Below are positions 24,591 to 32,611 of a stretch of 36,492 nt of DNA, piece by piece (the stretch's first letter is position 1; each line of letters begins with the position of its first letter). The stretch comes from Pseudomonadota bacterium. GTDB taxonomy: Bacteria; Pseudomonadota; Alphaproteobacteria; Rhodobacterales; Rhodobacteraceae. The translations under genes were made by a program, and so were the position numbers. The stretch lies in assembly GCA_027592105.1 (NCBI GenBank), contig JAQCLA010000003.1, positions 1 through 36,492 of the forward strand, in the 5' to 3' direction. The notes beneath the pieces are model-generated. The model ran no database searches. It was not told where the DNA came from and saw nothing but the letters and a program-made list of their open reading frames with translations.

Positions 24591-24914
24591 ATGGCGAAGA
24601 TTACCTATATCGAGCATAACGGCACCGAACATGTCGTGGAGGTTCCCACCGGCCTGACCGTGATGGAGGGTGCGCGCGACAATAATATTCCGGGCATCGA
24701 GGCCGATTGCGGCGGTGCCTGCGCCTGTTCGACTTGCCATGTCTATGTCGACCCCGCTTGGGTCGCCAAGCTGCCCGCCATCGACCCGATGGAGGAGGAT
24801 ATGCTCGAATTCGCCTATCAGCCCGACACCGCGCGCTCGCGCCTGACCTGCCAGCTCAAGGTCACCGATGCGCTGGATGGTCTGGTCGTGCATATGCCCG
24901 AAAAACAGATCTAG
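24591..24914 (+). CDS. 2Fe-2S ferredoxin, adrenodoxin type
   Basis: A 107-residue electron carrier. The cluster ligands follow the adrenodoxin pattern: Cys40, Cys46 and Cys49 in ADCGGACACSTC, and Cys87 in SRLTCQLK. An extra Cys44 lies in the cluster loop, as in several bacterial relatives. The acidic helix DPMEEDMLEFAY is the usual partner-binding face. It resembles the FdVI (fdxE) type of Rhodobacter capsulatus and the ISC-associated Fdx, but no isc genes are near, so the partner (cytochrome P450, Fe-S assembly or other) is open. AAGGCAACAG precedes the ATG. A hairpin follows the stop. Confidence 0.95.
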   Translation: MAKITYIEHNGTEHVVEVPTGLTVMEGARDNNIPGIEADCGGACACSTCHVYVDPAWVAKLPAIDPMEEDMLEFAYQPDTARSRLTCQLKVTDALDGLVVHMPEKQI

Positions 24915-24920
24915 GCTTTG

Positions 24921-24946
24921 GGCGGGGTGCAGGCCCCGCCGTCATA
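24921..24946 (+). terminator. likely terminator after the ferredoxin
   Basis: GGCGGGG (24921-24927) and CCCCGCC (24934-24940) form a seven-base perfect stem seven bases after the stop, followed by GTCATATTTCC. The T-tract is poor, so termination may be partial. Confidence 0.55.
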
Positions 24947-25070
24947 TTTCCATCAATACCGATGCAGCGCTTGCTTGCCTGCGCCCCGCCGGGGTTGACT
25001 TCACCGGCGTGGCGCTGTGTATCGGCGCGACGCCCGAGACAGCCCAACTTACCCCAAGGGGACCGCCAAG

Positions 25071-26852
25071 ATGCACGCTTTTCGCAGCCATACCTGCGCC
25101 GCCCTGACCGCCGCCGAAGTGGGTCAGACAGTTCGCCTGTCGGGGTGGGTGCACCGCCGTCGCGATCACGGCGGGGTGATCTTCATCGACCTGCGCGACC
25201 ATTACGGCATCACGCAGGTGCTTTGCGATCCCGATAGCCCGGTGTTTGCCGAGGTCGAAAAGCTGCGCGCGGAATATTGCATCCGCATCGACGGGGTCGT
25301 GAAGGCGCGCGATGCCGCGCTGGTGAACACCAAGATCCCCACAGGCGAGATCGAAGTGTTTATCCGCGATGTCACGGTCTTGGGTGGCGTGACCGGCGAT
25401 CTGCCGTTGCAGGTGTTCGGCGATCAGGAATACCCCGAGGAAACGCGGCTGAAATACCGCTATCTCGACCTGCGTCGCGAGGCGATGCAGAGCAACATGA
25501 AGCTGCGCTCGGATGTGGTGGCGTCTTTGCGGCGGCGGATGTGGGATCTGGGGTTCCGCGAATACCAGACACCGATCATCACCGCCTCTTCGCCCGAGGG
25601 AGCGCGCGATTTTCTGGTCCCTTCGCGCCTGCACCCCGGCAAATTCTACGCCCTGCCGCAAGCGCCGCAGCAGTTCAAACAGCTGTTGATGGTTTCGGGC
25701 TTTGACCGCTATTTCCAGATCGCGCCTTGTTTCCGCGACGAAGATCCGCGCGCCGACCGCTCGCCCACGGATTTCTACCAGCTCGACCTCGAGATGTCCT
25801 TTGTCGAGCAAGAGGATGTGTTCCAGACCGTCGAGCCGGTGTTGACGGGTCTGTTCACCGAATTTGGGCAGGGCCGCCGCGTCGATCAGGATTGGCCGCG
25901 CATTTCCTATGCGGATGCGGCGCTGAAATACGGCACCGACAAGCCCGATCTGCGCAACCCCATCGAGATGCAGGTGGTCTCTGATCATTTCGCAGGTTCG
26001 GGTTTCGCGATTTTCGCGCGTATCCTGGAGCAAGAGGGCACGCAGGTGCGCGCCATCCCCGCGCCCGCGGGCGGGAGCCGCAAATTCTGCGACCGGATGA
26101 ATTCTTGGGCGCAGGGGCAAGGGCTGCCCGGCATGGGCTATATCTTCTGGCGCGACGCCGAGGATGGCAGCCTTGAGGCCGCGGGCCCCTTGGCCAAGAA
26201 CATCGGCCCCGAGCGGACCGAGGCGATCCGCCAGCAGCTTGGCCTCAAGGCGGGCGATGCGGCCTTCTTCCTCGCCGGAAAACCGGCTGAGTTCGAAGCC
26301 ATCGCAGGCCGTGCGCGCACCGCCATCGGGGAAGAGCTTGGCCTGATCGACCAATCCCGCTTTGCCTTCGCATGGATCGTCGATTTCCCGATGTATGAGC
26401 GCGACGAGGCGACGGGCAAGATCGACTTTTCGCACAACCCCTTTTCCATGCCGCAAGGCGGGATGGAGGCCTTTTCCGGCGATCCGCTGAAGGTGCTGGG
26501 CTATCAATATGATCTGGCCTGCAACGGCTACGAGGTCATTTCGGGGGCGATCCGCAACCACACGCCCGAGATCATGTTCAAGGCGTTTGAGCTGGCGGGC
26601 TATGGGCAAGACGAGGTGCGCAAGCGGTTCGGCGGCATGGTCAACGCCTTCCAATACGGCGCGCCGCCCCATGGTGGCTGTGCGGCGGGGATCGACCGGC
26701 TTGTGATGATCTTGGCCGGCACCTCGAATATTCGCGAGGTGATCTTGTTCCCGATGAACCAGCGCGCCGAGGATCTGATGATGGGCGCCCCCTCCGAGCC
26801 GCTCAGCGATCAGCTGATGGAGTTGGGGCTGCGCGTGATCCCGCGGGACTGA
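25071..26852 (+). CDS. aspS: aspartyl-tRNA synthetase
   Basis: A 593-residue class II enzyme that charges tRNA with aspartate. The N-terminal OB-fold anticodon domain (about 1-105) has VRLSGWVHRRRDHGGVIFIDL. Class II motif 2 is visible in CFRDEDPRADRSPTDFYQLD, and motif 3 in CAAGIDRLVMI near the end; the bacterial GAD insertion lies in between (about 290-410). The start at 25071 follows AAGGGGACCGCC; an upstream frame from 25017 is not supported. Bacteria lacking asparaginyl-tRNA synthetase use a non-discriminating form; which type this is cannot be judged here. It is convergent with the response regulator gene, only 8 bases apart. Confidence 0.97.
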   Translation: MHAFRSHTCAALTAAEVGQTVRLSGWVHRRRDHGGVIFIDLRDHYGITQVLCDPDSPVFAEVEKLRAEYCIRIDGVVKARDAALVNTKIPTGEIEVFIRDVTVLGGVTGDLPLQVFGDQEYPEETRLKYRYLDLRREAMQSNMKLRSDVVASLRRRMWDLGFREYQTPIITASSPEGARDFLVPSRLHPGKFYALPQAPQQFKQLLMVSGFDRYFQIAPCFRDEDPRADRSPTDFYQLDLEMSFVEQEDVFQTVEPVLTGLFTEFGQGRRVDQDWPRISYADAALKYGTDKPDLRNPIEMQVVSDHFAGSGFAIFARILEQEGTQVRAIPAPAGGSRKFCDRMNSWAQGQGLPGMGYIFWRDAEDGSLEAAGPLAKNIGPERTEAIRQQLGLKAGDAAFFLAGKPAEFEAIAGRARTAIGEELGLIDQSRFAFAWIVDFPMYERDEATGKIDFSHNPFSMPQGGMEAFSGDPLKVLGYQYDLACNGYEVISGAIRNHTPEIMFKAFELAGYGQDEVRKRFGGMVNAFQYGAPPHGGCAAGIDRLVMILAGTSNIREVILFPMNQRAEDLMMGAPSEPLSDQLMELGLRVIPRD

Positions 26853-26860
26853 AGCGCGCG

Positions 26861-27568
26861 CTACATCATCACGGCCATCGCTTGCACCCGCTGCGAAAGA
26901 AAGGCGCTGAGCGCGCGCCGCTCAGCTGTCGCCAGATGTTCGCCGATACGGGTGGCTTGCCCCTCCAGCGCCGTGTCGCGCGCACTGCGGGCGACACCCA
27001 GCAAGAACCGCCTGAGATAGCCTAGCGGCGGCTCATCCAGCGCCAAAAGGGCGATGGCATGGGTCAGATCCTCGCGAAAGGCGATCAGATCGGGTTCGAT
27101 CGTGCCATCATCTACCGGGCGTGGCATGCGGGCGCAGATTTCGGCCGGCAGATGCGACATGATCGCGTTTTGGAACTGCGCCAAGGATTCAATGGGTTTG
27201 GCCAAGAACCCATCGCCACCTGCCTTCATCACCGCCGCCTGTGCCATCGCACGATCGGCACCCGATGTGCCGAGCAAGACCGTCACACGCGGGCGCATCG
27301 CATCCATGCGCGTGATCAGGTCAAGCCCCGACCCATCGGGCAGGCCCAGATCGACGATGGCGATGGTCGGCCTGTAGACATGCAAATGCCGCTCGGCCGA
27401 ACCGATGCAATCGGCCCGCCTGATCCGCGCGCCTGAGCGCAGGCACATCAGCCTCACCGCCTCCGAGGCGTAGCGGCTATCTTCGACCACAAGCACGGTC
27501 AGCCCCAGAAAAGGCCGATCCGCCGTCGGCCTTGGCCGGTATTCAATCTCGATCAACGCGTCATTCAT
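26861..27568 (-). CDS. response regulator with unrecognised helical output region
   Basis: A 235-residue protein. The receiver domain (about 22-145) shows the acidic pair Glu29/Asp30 in VLVVEDSR, the phosphoacceptor Asp73 in IVDLGLPDG, Thr101 in LLGTSG, and Lys124 in FLAKPIE. The remaining ~90 residues are helical and Arg/Ala-rich, without a recognisable DNA-binding, GGDEF or kinase motif. An ATG at 27568 is preferred over one at 27643, since the extra residues do not resemble the family. No sensor kinase adjoins it, so its partner is unknown. It is divergent from the methylmalonyl-CoA epimerase gene. Confidence 0.87.
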   Translation of the reverse strand: MNDALIEIEYRPRPTADRPFLGLTVLVVEDSRYASEAVRLMCLRSGARIRRADCIGSAERHLHVYRPTIAIVDLGLPDGSGLDLITRMDAMRPRVTVLLGTSGADRAMAQAAVMKAGGDGFLAKPIESLAQFQNAIMSHLPAEICARMPRPVDDGTIEPDLIAFREDLTHAIALLALDEPPLGYLRRFLLGVARSARDTALEGQATRIGEHLATAERRALSAFLSQRVQAMAVMM

Positions 27569-27719
27569 GCGACATACCCCACAAAACACCCGACTCGAAC
27601 CTGTGCCCAGTAGAGCGGCACAAGGTTGATGAAGCCTTAACACCCTGCGGCGTCAGACCGCTTGGCGGTGCGTCGCGCGGCGGGGCATATCAGGAGCCAC
27701 CACGTACCGGAGGATCGCT

Positions 27720-28124
27720 ATGATCGGACGCCTGAACCATGTCGCTATTGCCGTGCCCGATCTTGACGCGGCAGCGGCGCAGTATCGCGACACGCTGGGC
27801 GCCGAAGTTGGGCCGCCGCAAGATGAACCAGACCACGGCGTGACCGTGATCTTCATCACCTTGCCCAATACCAAGATCGAACTTCTGTATCCTTTGGGCG
27901 ATGCCTCGCCCATCAAGGGGTTTTTGGAAAAGAACCCCGCAGGCGGCATTCACCATATCTGTTACGAGGTCGATGATATCTTGGCCGCGCGCGATCGCCT
28001 GCTTGCGGCGGGCGCGCGTGTGCTTGGTACGGGCGAGCCCAAGATCGGCGCGCATGGCAAGCCTGTCTTGTTCCTGCACCCCAAGGATTTCACCGGCACC
28101 CTTGTCGAATTGGAGCAAGTCTGA
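27720..28124 (+). CDS. mce: methylmalonyl-CoA epimerase
   Basis: A 134-residue vicinal-oxygen-chelate protein that interconverts (R)- and (S)-methylmalonyl-CoA in propionyl-CoA and ethylmalonyl-CoA metabolism. The metal ligands His7 (LNHVAIAV), His79 (GGIHHICYEVDD) and Glu130 (LVELEQ) are in their family positions. Length is typical. GGAGG ends six to seven bases before the ATG. Its stop overlaps the following DUF1467 start as TGATG. Methylmalonyl-CoA mutase and propionyl-CoA carboxylase are not in this window. Confidence 0.94.
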   Translation: MIGRLNHVAIAVPDLDAAAAQYRDTLGAEVGPPQDEPDHGVTVIFITLPNTKIELLYPLGDASPIKGFLEKNPAGGIHHICYEVDDILAARDRLLAAGARVLGTGEPKIGAHGKPVLFLHPKDFTGTLVELEQV

Positions 28125-28405
28125 TGGGCGTTGTCACTGGCCTCGTGCTTTATGCGATCATCTGGTTCATGACGCTGTTCATCGTGCTGCAGGTGGGCGT
28201 GACCAGCCAAACGGACGCGGGCGAGCGCGTTACCGGCACCCATGGCTCGGCCCCCGTCGATGCGCAGATCAAGCGTCGCTTCTTGATCACATCCGCCGTG
28301 GCGGCGGTGATCTGGGCGGTGATCGCGGCCATCATCTTGTCGGGTGTGGTTACGGTTGCGGATTTCGATCTTTATAGCCGCTTTGGCTTGGGCGGGTCGC
28401 GCTGA
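28124..28405 (+). CDS. DUF1467 family small membrane protein
   Basis: A 93-residue protein with two hydrophobic segments (about 4-26 and 55-78) separated by a polar loop (SQTDAGERVTGTHGSAP). This fits the DUF1467 family of alphaproteobacteria. It overlaps the epimerase gene by one base (TGATG), so the two are probably translated together. The last 56 bases overlap the 3' end of the convergent EI24-like gene. Function unknown. Confidence 0.84.
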   Translation: MGVVTGLVLYAIIWFMTLFIVLQVGVTSQTDAGERVTGTHGSAPVDAQIKRRFLITSAVAAVIWAVIAAIILSGVVTVADFDLYSRFGLGGSR

Positions 28406-29081
28406 TCTTGTGATAAAGATGGGTGAAGGTTGCCGCGCCGATGATCGGCACGAGCAGGTTGACCACCGGAATGGTCAGCGGCACAGCCATCACCACGCCC
28501 GCGATGAACAGCCGGCCGCCATTGGCGCGGCGAAACGCCGACGCCCCAGCCGCGTCATGGCGGCGCAAGGCGACCAGCTGGCCATATTCGCGCCCCAAGA
28601 GGTAGCCGTTCACCCCCCAAAACAATAGCGGCGCGATAGGGGCAAACAGCAAGTATGCGATCAGCGCCACAAGGTTGACCGCCACCACCACACCCAAAAA
28701 CCGCGCCGCATCGCCCAACCCTTCGATCAGGCCGATCCGACGCGCGGGGGGCAGGCCGGGATAATGGCGATCCTCGACCACATCGGCGACCTTGTCCAAG
28801 AAAATCCCCATGAAGGCGGTGGCCACGGGGATCATCAAAAGCGCCGAGAGCAGCAAGAACACCGGCAGGCCGACCCAACCGATCACGGCACCCGTCAGGT
28901 CGATCTGGCCGATCCAAGGTAGGCTGAAGCTCCCGGGCAAAAGCCAACCCAAGATCGCGACAAACCCTAGGTAAAAGACCACAAGTAGGCCGATGGTCAG
29001 CCCAAGGCCCATCGCCAAAACACAAGGAAAGCGGCGGTCGCCCAGCTGCGCGATGGCGCTGGCCACGGCCGATGCGATCAT
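28350..29081 (-). CDS. EI24/CysZ-like membrane protein
   Basis: A 243-residue membrane protein with several hydrophobic helices (about 22-45, 62-90, 125-155 and 200-225) and the family segments AIAQLGDRRFPCVL near the start and FWGVNGYLLGREY in the second half. It matches the EI24 domain family that includes the sulfate transporter CysZ, though sulfate transport is not shown. The start at 29081 is chosen because it overlaps the nitroreductase stop as ATGA; an ATG at 29093 is an alternative adding four residues. Its 3' end overlaps the convergent DUF1467 gene by 56 bases. Confidence 0.83.
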   Translation of the reverse strand: MIASAVASAIAQLGDRRFPCVLAMGLGLTIGLLVVFYLGFVAILGWLLPGSFSLPWIGQIDLTGAVIGWVGLPVFLLLSALLMIPVATAFMGIFLDKVADVVEDRHYPGLPPARRIGLIEGLGDAARFLGVVVAVNLVALIAYLLFAPIAPLLFWGVNGYLLGREYGQLVALRRHDAAGASAFRRANGGRLFIAGVVMAVPLTIPVVNLLVPIIGAATFTHLYHKISATRPSQSGYKDRNPQP

Positions 29082-29650
29082 GTGTCGACCCATGTGGCGA
29101 TCGCATCCAGATCGGGGCGCGGGCGGGCGGGCGGCTCTTGCTGGGGGGTGCCCAGATGCACGAAACCCGCCACCGCTTGTGGTGCGGCCAATCCAAAGGC
29201 TTGAGCGAGAAAATCGGCGTCGCGCGCCATCCAGCCGGTCAGCCAATGCCCGGCGAAACCTGCAGCTTGCGCTGCGTTCACAAGGCTAAGGCAGGCCAAG
29301 GCCGCTGTTTGTTCTTGTTCGATCAAGGGGATAGGTCGGTCTGTTTGCGGCGCGAAGATCACCGCCACCGTCAGCGGCGCATCGTCGAAAGCGGCGGCTT
29401 GTTTGACCAGCTTGTCGCGATCGCGCCCCTGCGCCGTGCCGATCTCGCGGGTGAGCCGCGCCATGCGCTCGATGGCGGGTTTGCGCAGGATGTGAAAGCG
29501 AAACGGCACCAGCTTGCCGTGATCAGGCACGCGGGCGGCAGCGGTCAAAAGCGCGCGCAGCATCGCGTCATCGGGAATGGGCGCGCTAAGCATGCGCACA
29601 GGCACCGAGCGGCGGTTGAGAAGGAATGAAAGCGGTGTCGTGGTATCCAT
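29078..29650 (-). CDS. nitroreductase family protein (YdjA-like)
   Basis: A 190-residue FMN-dependent oxidoreductase. It begins with the nitroreductase signature LSFLLNRRSVPVRML, has the FMN-phosphate region AAARVPDHGKLVPFRF, a central QEQTAALACLSLVNAAQAAGFAGHWLTGW, and a C-terminal VAGFVHLGTP. Small, single-domain members like YdjA act on nitro compounds or related substrates with NAD(P)H; the physiological substrate is unknown. It overlaps the next gene by four bases, forming a two-gene unit. A possible topA terminator lies just upstream of its start. Confidence 0.9.
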   Translation of the reverse strand: MDTTTPLSFLLNRRSVPVRMLSAPIPDDAMLRALLTAAARVPDHGKLVPFRFHILRKPAIERMARLTREIGTAQGRDRDKLVKQAAAFDDAPLTVAVIFAPQTDRPIPLIEQEQTAALACLSLVNAAQAAGFAGHWLTGWMARDADFLAQAFGLAAPQAVAGFVHLGTPQQEPPARPRPDLDAIATWVDT

Positions 29651-29695
29651 CTAGCCGATCTCGTGTTGTATCTGTGACCGATCAAGGGGGTGGGT

Positions 29696-29715
29696 CGAAA
29701 AACCCGGATTTTTCG
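29696..29715 (-). terminator. inverted repeat downstream of topA
   Basis: CGAAAAA (29715-29709 on the minus strand) and TTTTTCG (29702-29696) form a perfect seven-base stem with a six-base loop, 15 bases after the topA stop. The U-rich distal arm resembles an intrinsic terminator, but the stem is AT-rich and no further T-run follows. Confidence 0.5.
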
Positions 29716-29730
29716 GCCCCGCCCCCGCGA

Positions 29731-32460
29731 TCAGCCCTTTTTCGCAGCCGGTTTTGCCTTGGGCTTTGCGGCGGCTTTCTTGGGTTTGGCCGCCGCCTTG
29801 GGTTTGGCGGTCTTGGCTTTGACGGCTTTCGACCCTTTGCCGCCCTTGGCCGCTTTCTCGGCGATCAATGCGACCGCCTCTGCCAGCGTCAGCGCCTCGG
29901 GGGCGACATCCTTGGGCAAGGTGGCGTTGATCTTGTCCCATTTCACATAAGGCCCGTAGCGCCCCGCCATGACTTGGATCGGGCCGCCATGTTCCGGATG
30001 CTCGCCCAATTCGTTGAGCGGTGCTGCGGCCGTCGCACCCCGGCCGCCGCGACCGGCGGCTTTGGCGGCCAAAAGCTCGACCGCGCGGTTCATGCCGATG
30101 GTCCAGACCTCGTCCACCTCGGGCAGGTTGGCATAGATCGGCTTGGCCGCATCAGTGGATTTGTAGCTGACATAGGGGCCATAGCGCCCAATCGCGGCCT
30201 CGACGGGCTGGCCGTCTTCGGGGTGGGGGCCGATCATCCGGGGCAGGTTCAACAGCCTGAGGGCCGCGTCCAGGTCCATCGACGCCACCTCCCAACCCTT
30301 GGGCAGCGAGGCGCGCTTGGGCTTGGGCTCTTCGCTGGTGGCCTCGCCAAGTTGGACATAAGGGCCGAAGCGCCCGTCACGCAGCGTTACGGGCAATGAG
30401 CTGTCGGGGTCCACGCCCAGCATCTTGCCATCGCCACCCAGCGATGTGCCATCTTCGCCCTCCGGGTTCGGCGGGCCGAAGGGGCGGGTATAGCGGCACT
30501 CGGGGTAGTTCCCACAGCCTATAAAGGCCCCGCCAGACCGCGCCGTGCGCATGGAAAGCCGGCCTGTGCCGCACGATGGGCAGCCGCGCGGGTCCGATCC
30601 ATCGGGCTTGGGCGGGAACAGATGCGGTTCCAGCACCTCGTTGATCTTTTCCAGCACTTCGGTGATGCGCAATTCGGCGGTCTCGGCCAGCGAGGCCGAG
30701 AAATCACGCCAAAATGCGTCAAGCACGCTTTTGTATGCGCGCGCGCCTGCGCTGACCTCGTCAAGCTGGTTTTCCAGATCGGCGGTAAAGTCGAACTCGA
30801 CATATTTGCCAAAGTAATTGACCAAGAATGCCGTCACCAATCGCCCCTTATCCTCGGGGATCAGGCGGTTTTTCTCTTTGCGCACATAGCCGCGCGCCAC
30901 GATCGTATCGAGGATCGAGGCATAGGTGGATGGCCGCCCGATGCCCAGTTCCTCCATCCGCTTGACCAAGGTCGCCTCGGTGTAGCGGGGGGGTGGCTGG
31001 GTGAAATGCTGCTGGCCCAGCACCGCGCCATCGCCCGACAAAAGGGCGGCCGCATCTTCGGCCATGCCCGATTGGGGCGCAGATTTGCCGGCGAGCTTGG
31101 CCCAATCATCCGACAGCGCGCGTGCAGCGGGTTTGAGCGCCTCGCCGCGCGCCATTTGCGGCAGGCGGCGGCTTTCTTCATCCTCGGCATCGTCGCGGCC
31201 TTCCTCATAGACCTTGAGGAATCCGTCGAACAACATGACTTGCCCCGTCGCGCGCAACTCGACCTGTGCGTCTGCGCTGGCGATGGTCACGGTGGTGCGT
31301 TCAAGCCGGGCGGCCTCCATCTGGCTGGCGATGGTGCGTTTCCAGATCAATTCGTAAAGCTTGCGCTGGTCATCTTCGCTCAGGCGCAAGTCGCCGGGGG
31401 CTTTCTCCATATCGGTGGGGCGAATACATTCGTGCGCCTCTTGCGCATTCTTGGCCTTGTTTTTGTACATGCGCGGATCGGCGGGGACATATTCGGCGCC
31501 GAAACGCGCCTTTATCGCGTCGCGCGCCGCATGGACCGCCTCGGGGGCCATGTCGATGCCATCGGTCCGCATATAGGTGATATGGCCCGCCTCATAGAGG
31601 CGCTGGGCGGCACTCATGGTCTGGCGCGCACCCATGCCGTATTTGCGGCTTGCCTCTTGTTGCAGGGTCGAGGTCATGAAGGGGGGCGCGGGGTTGCGAT
31701 TGGCGGGCTTTGCCTCGACATCCGTGACCGATAGGGCGCGCGAATGCACCGCTTGTACGGCAAGGCTGGCCTCGGCGGCAGTGGCAAGGTCGTGCTTGTC
31801 GAGCTTGCGGCCACGCAGATGGGTCAGGCGCGCTTCGAATTGTTGGCCGCGCGCTGTCTCGAACACGCCGCGCACCGACCAATATTCGCGGCCACGAAAG
31901 GCCTCGATCTCCATCTCGCGGTCGGTGATGATCCGAAGTGCCACGGATTGCACGCGGCCTGCCGATTTCGCGCCGGGCAGCTTGCGCCACAACACCGGCG
32001 ACAGGTTGAAGCCCACCAGATAATCAAGTGCGCGGCGCGCCAGATAGGCCTCGACCAGCTCCATATCGACTTGGCGAGGGTTTTTCATCGCCTCGGTCAC
32101 GGCGGATTTAGTGATGGCGTTGAAAACCACGCGGCTGACGGGGGTGCCCGCCTTGATCGCCTTGCGGCTGGTCAGCGCCTCTTGCAGGTGCCAGCTGATC
32201 GCCTCGCCCTCGCGGTCGGGGTCGGTGGCGAGGATCAGAACCGGGTCATCTTTCAGCGCATCGGCGATGGCTTTGACATGTTTGCGCGAGTCGGTGGCAA
32301 TCTCCCACTCCATCGCGAAACCCTGTTCGGGGTCGACCGAGCCATCCTTGGAGGGCAGGTCACGCACATGCCCATAAGAGGCCAACACAGTGTAATCGCT
32401 GCCAAGATAGCTGTTGATGGTCTTGGCCTTGGCGGGCGATTCGACGACGACGACGGGCAT
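29731..32460 (-). CDS. topA: DNA topoisomerase I
   Basis: A 909-residue type IA topoisomerase that relaxes negative supercoils. The Toprim domain starts VVVESPAKAKTI and has the metal-binding ATDPDREGE (Asp80, Asp82, Glu84). The catalytic tyrosine is Tyr296 in GHITYMRTDG. KSAGRVQSVALR marks the central domain. After a zinc-ribbon-like segment (CPSCGTGRLS and CGNYPEC) come degenerate C-terminal repeats with GRFGPYVQ, GRYGPYVSYK and GRYGPYVKWD. A Lys/Ala-rich tail of about 45 residues ends the protein. AGGAAA lies 9-10 bases before the ATG. The gene is downstream of dprA on the same strand. Confidence 0.98.
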   Translation of the reverse strand: MPVVVVESPAKAKTINSYLGSDYTVLASYGHVRDLPSKDGSVDPEQGFAMEWEIATDSRKHVKAIADALKDDPVLILATDPDREGEAISWHLQEALTSRKAIKAGTPVSRVVFNAITKSAVTEAMKNPRQVDMELVEAYLARRALDYLVGFNLSPVLWRKLPGAKSAGRVQSVALRIITDREMEIEAFRGREYWSVRGVFETARGQQFEARLTHLRGRKLDKHDLATAAEASLAVQAVHSRALSVTDVEAKPANRNPAPPFMTSTLQQEASRKYGMGARQTMSAAQRLYEAGHITYMRTDGIDMAPEAVHAARDAIKARFGAEYVPADPRMYKNKAKNAQEAHECIRPTDMEKAPGDLRLSEDDQRKLYELIWKRTIASQMEAARLERTTVTIASADAQVELRATGQVMLFDGFLKVYEEGRDDAEDEESRRLPQMARGEALKPAARALSDDWAKLAGKSAPQSGMAEDAAALLSGDGAVLGQQHFTQPPPRYTEATLVKRMEELGIGRPSTYASILDTIVARGYVRKEKNRLIPEDKGRLVTAFLVNYFGKYVEFDFTADLENQLDEVSAGARAYKSVLDAFWRDFSASLAETAELRITEVLEKINEVLEPHLFPPKPDGSDPRGCPSCGTGRLSMRTARSGGAFIGCGNYPECRYTRPFGPPNPEGEDGTSLGGDGKMLGVDPDSSLPVTLRDGRFGPYVQLGEATSEEPKPKRASLPKGWEVASMDLDAALRLLNLPRMIGPHPEDGQPVEAAIGRYGPYVSYKSTDAAKPIYANLPEVDEVWTIGMNRAVELLAAKAAGRGGRGATAAAPLNELGEHPEHGGPIQVMAGRYGPYVKWDKINATLPKDVAPEALTLAEAVALIAEKAAKGGKGSKAVKAKTAKPKAAAKPKKAAAKPKAKPAAKKG

Positions 32461-32556
32461 GTACTGATTTCCTGTTCCGGCCGGGGGCCTAATGGCGGCG
32501 GACCATGTGGGCGTTGTGGGCGCCTTGTCAATGCGTCAGGAGCCGGTGAAAAGCCC

Positions 32557-32580
32557 CTCATTTTTAATGAGAGATTTTTT
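32557..32580 (+). terminator. plus-strand hairpin with T6 in the topA-dprA gap
   Basis: CTCATT (32557-32562), loop TTT, AATGAG (32566-32571), then AGA and six T (32575-32580). On the plus strand it reads as an intrinsic terminator, but no plus-strand protein gene lies upstream. On the minus strand it lies 40 bases after the dprA stop, where the T-run is replaced by GGGGCTTTTC, so it could also be a weak dprA terminator. Confidence 0.45.
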
Positions 32581-32611
32581 GGCGCCTTGTGGCGGCGATG
32601 CCTTTGACCGG

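Noticed and set aside
32503..32531. TTGACA on the minus strand as the topA -35
   Set aside because: The base sequence 17 bases downstream (ACATGG) is a poor -10, so I do not annotate it as a promoter.
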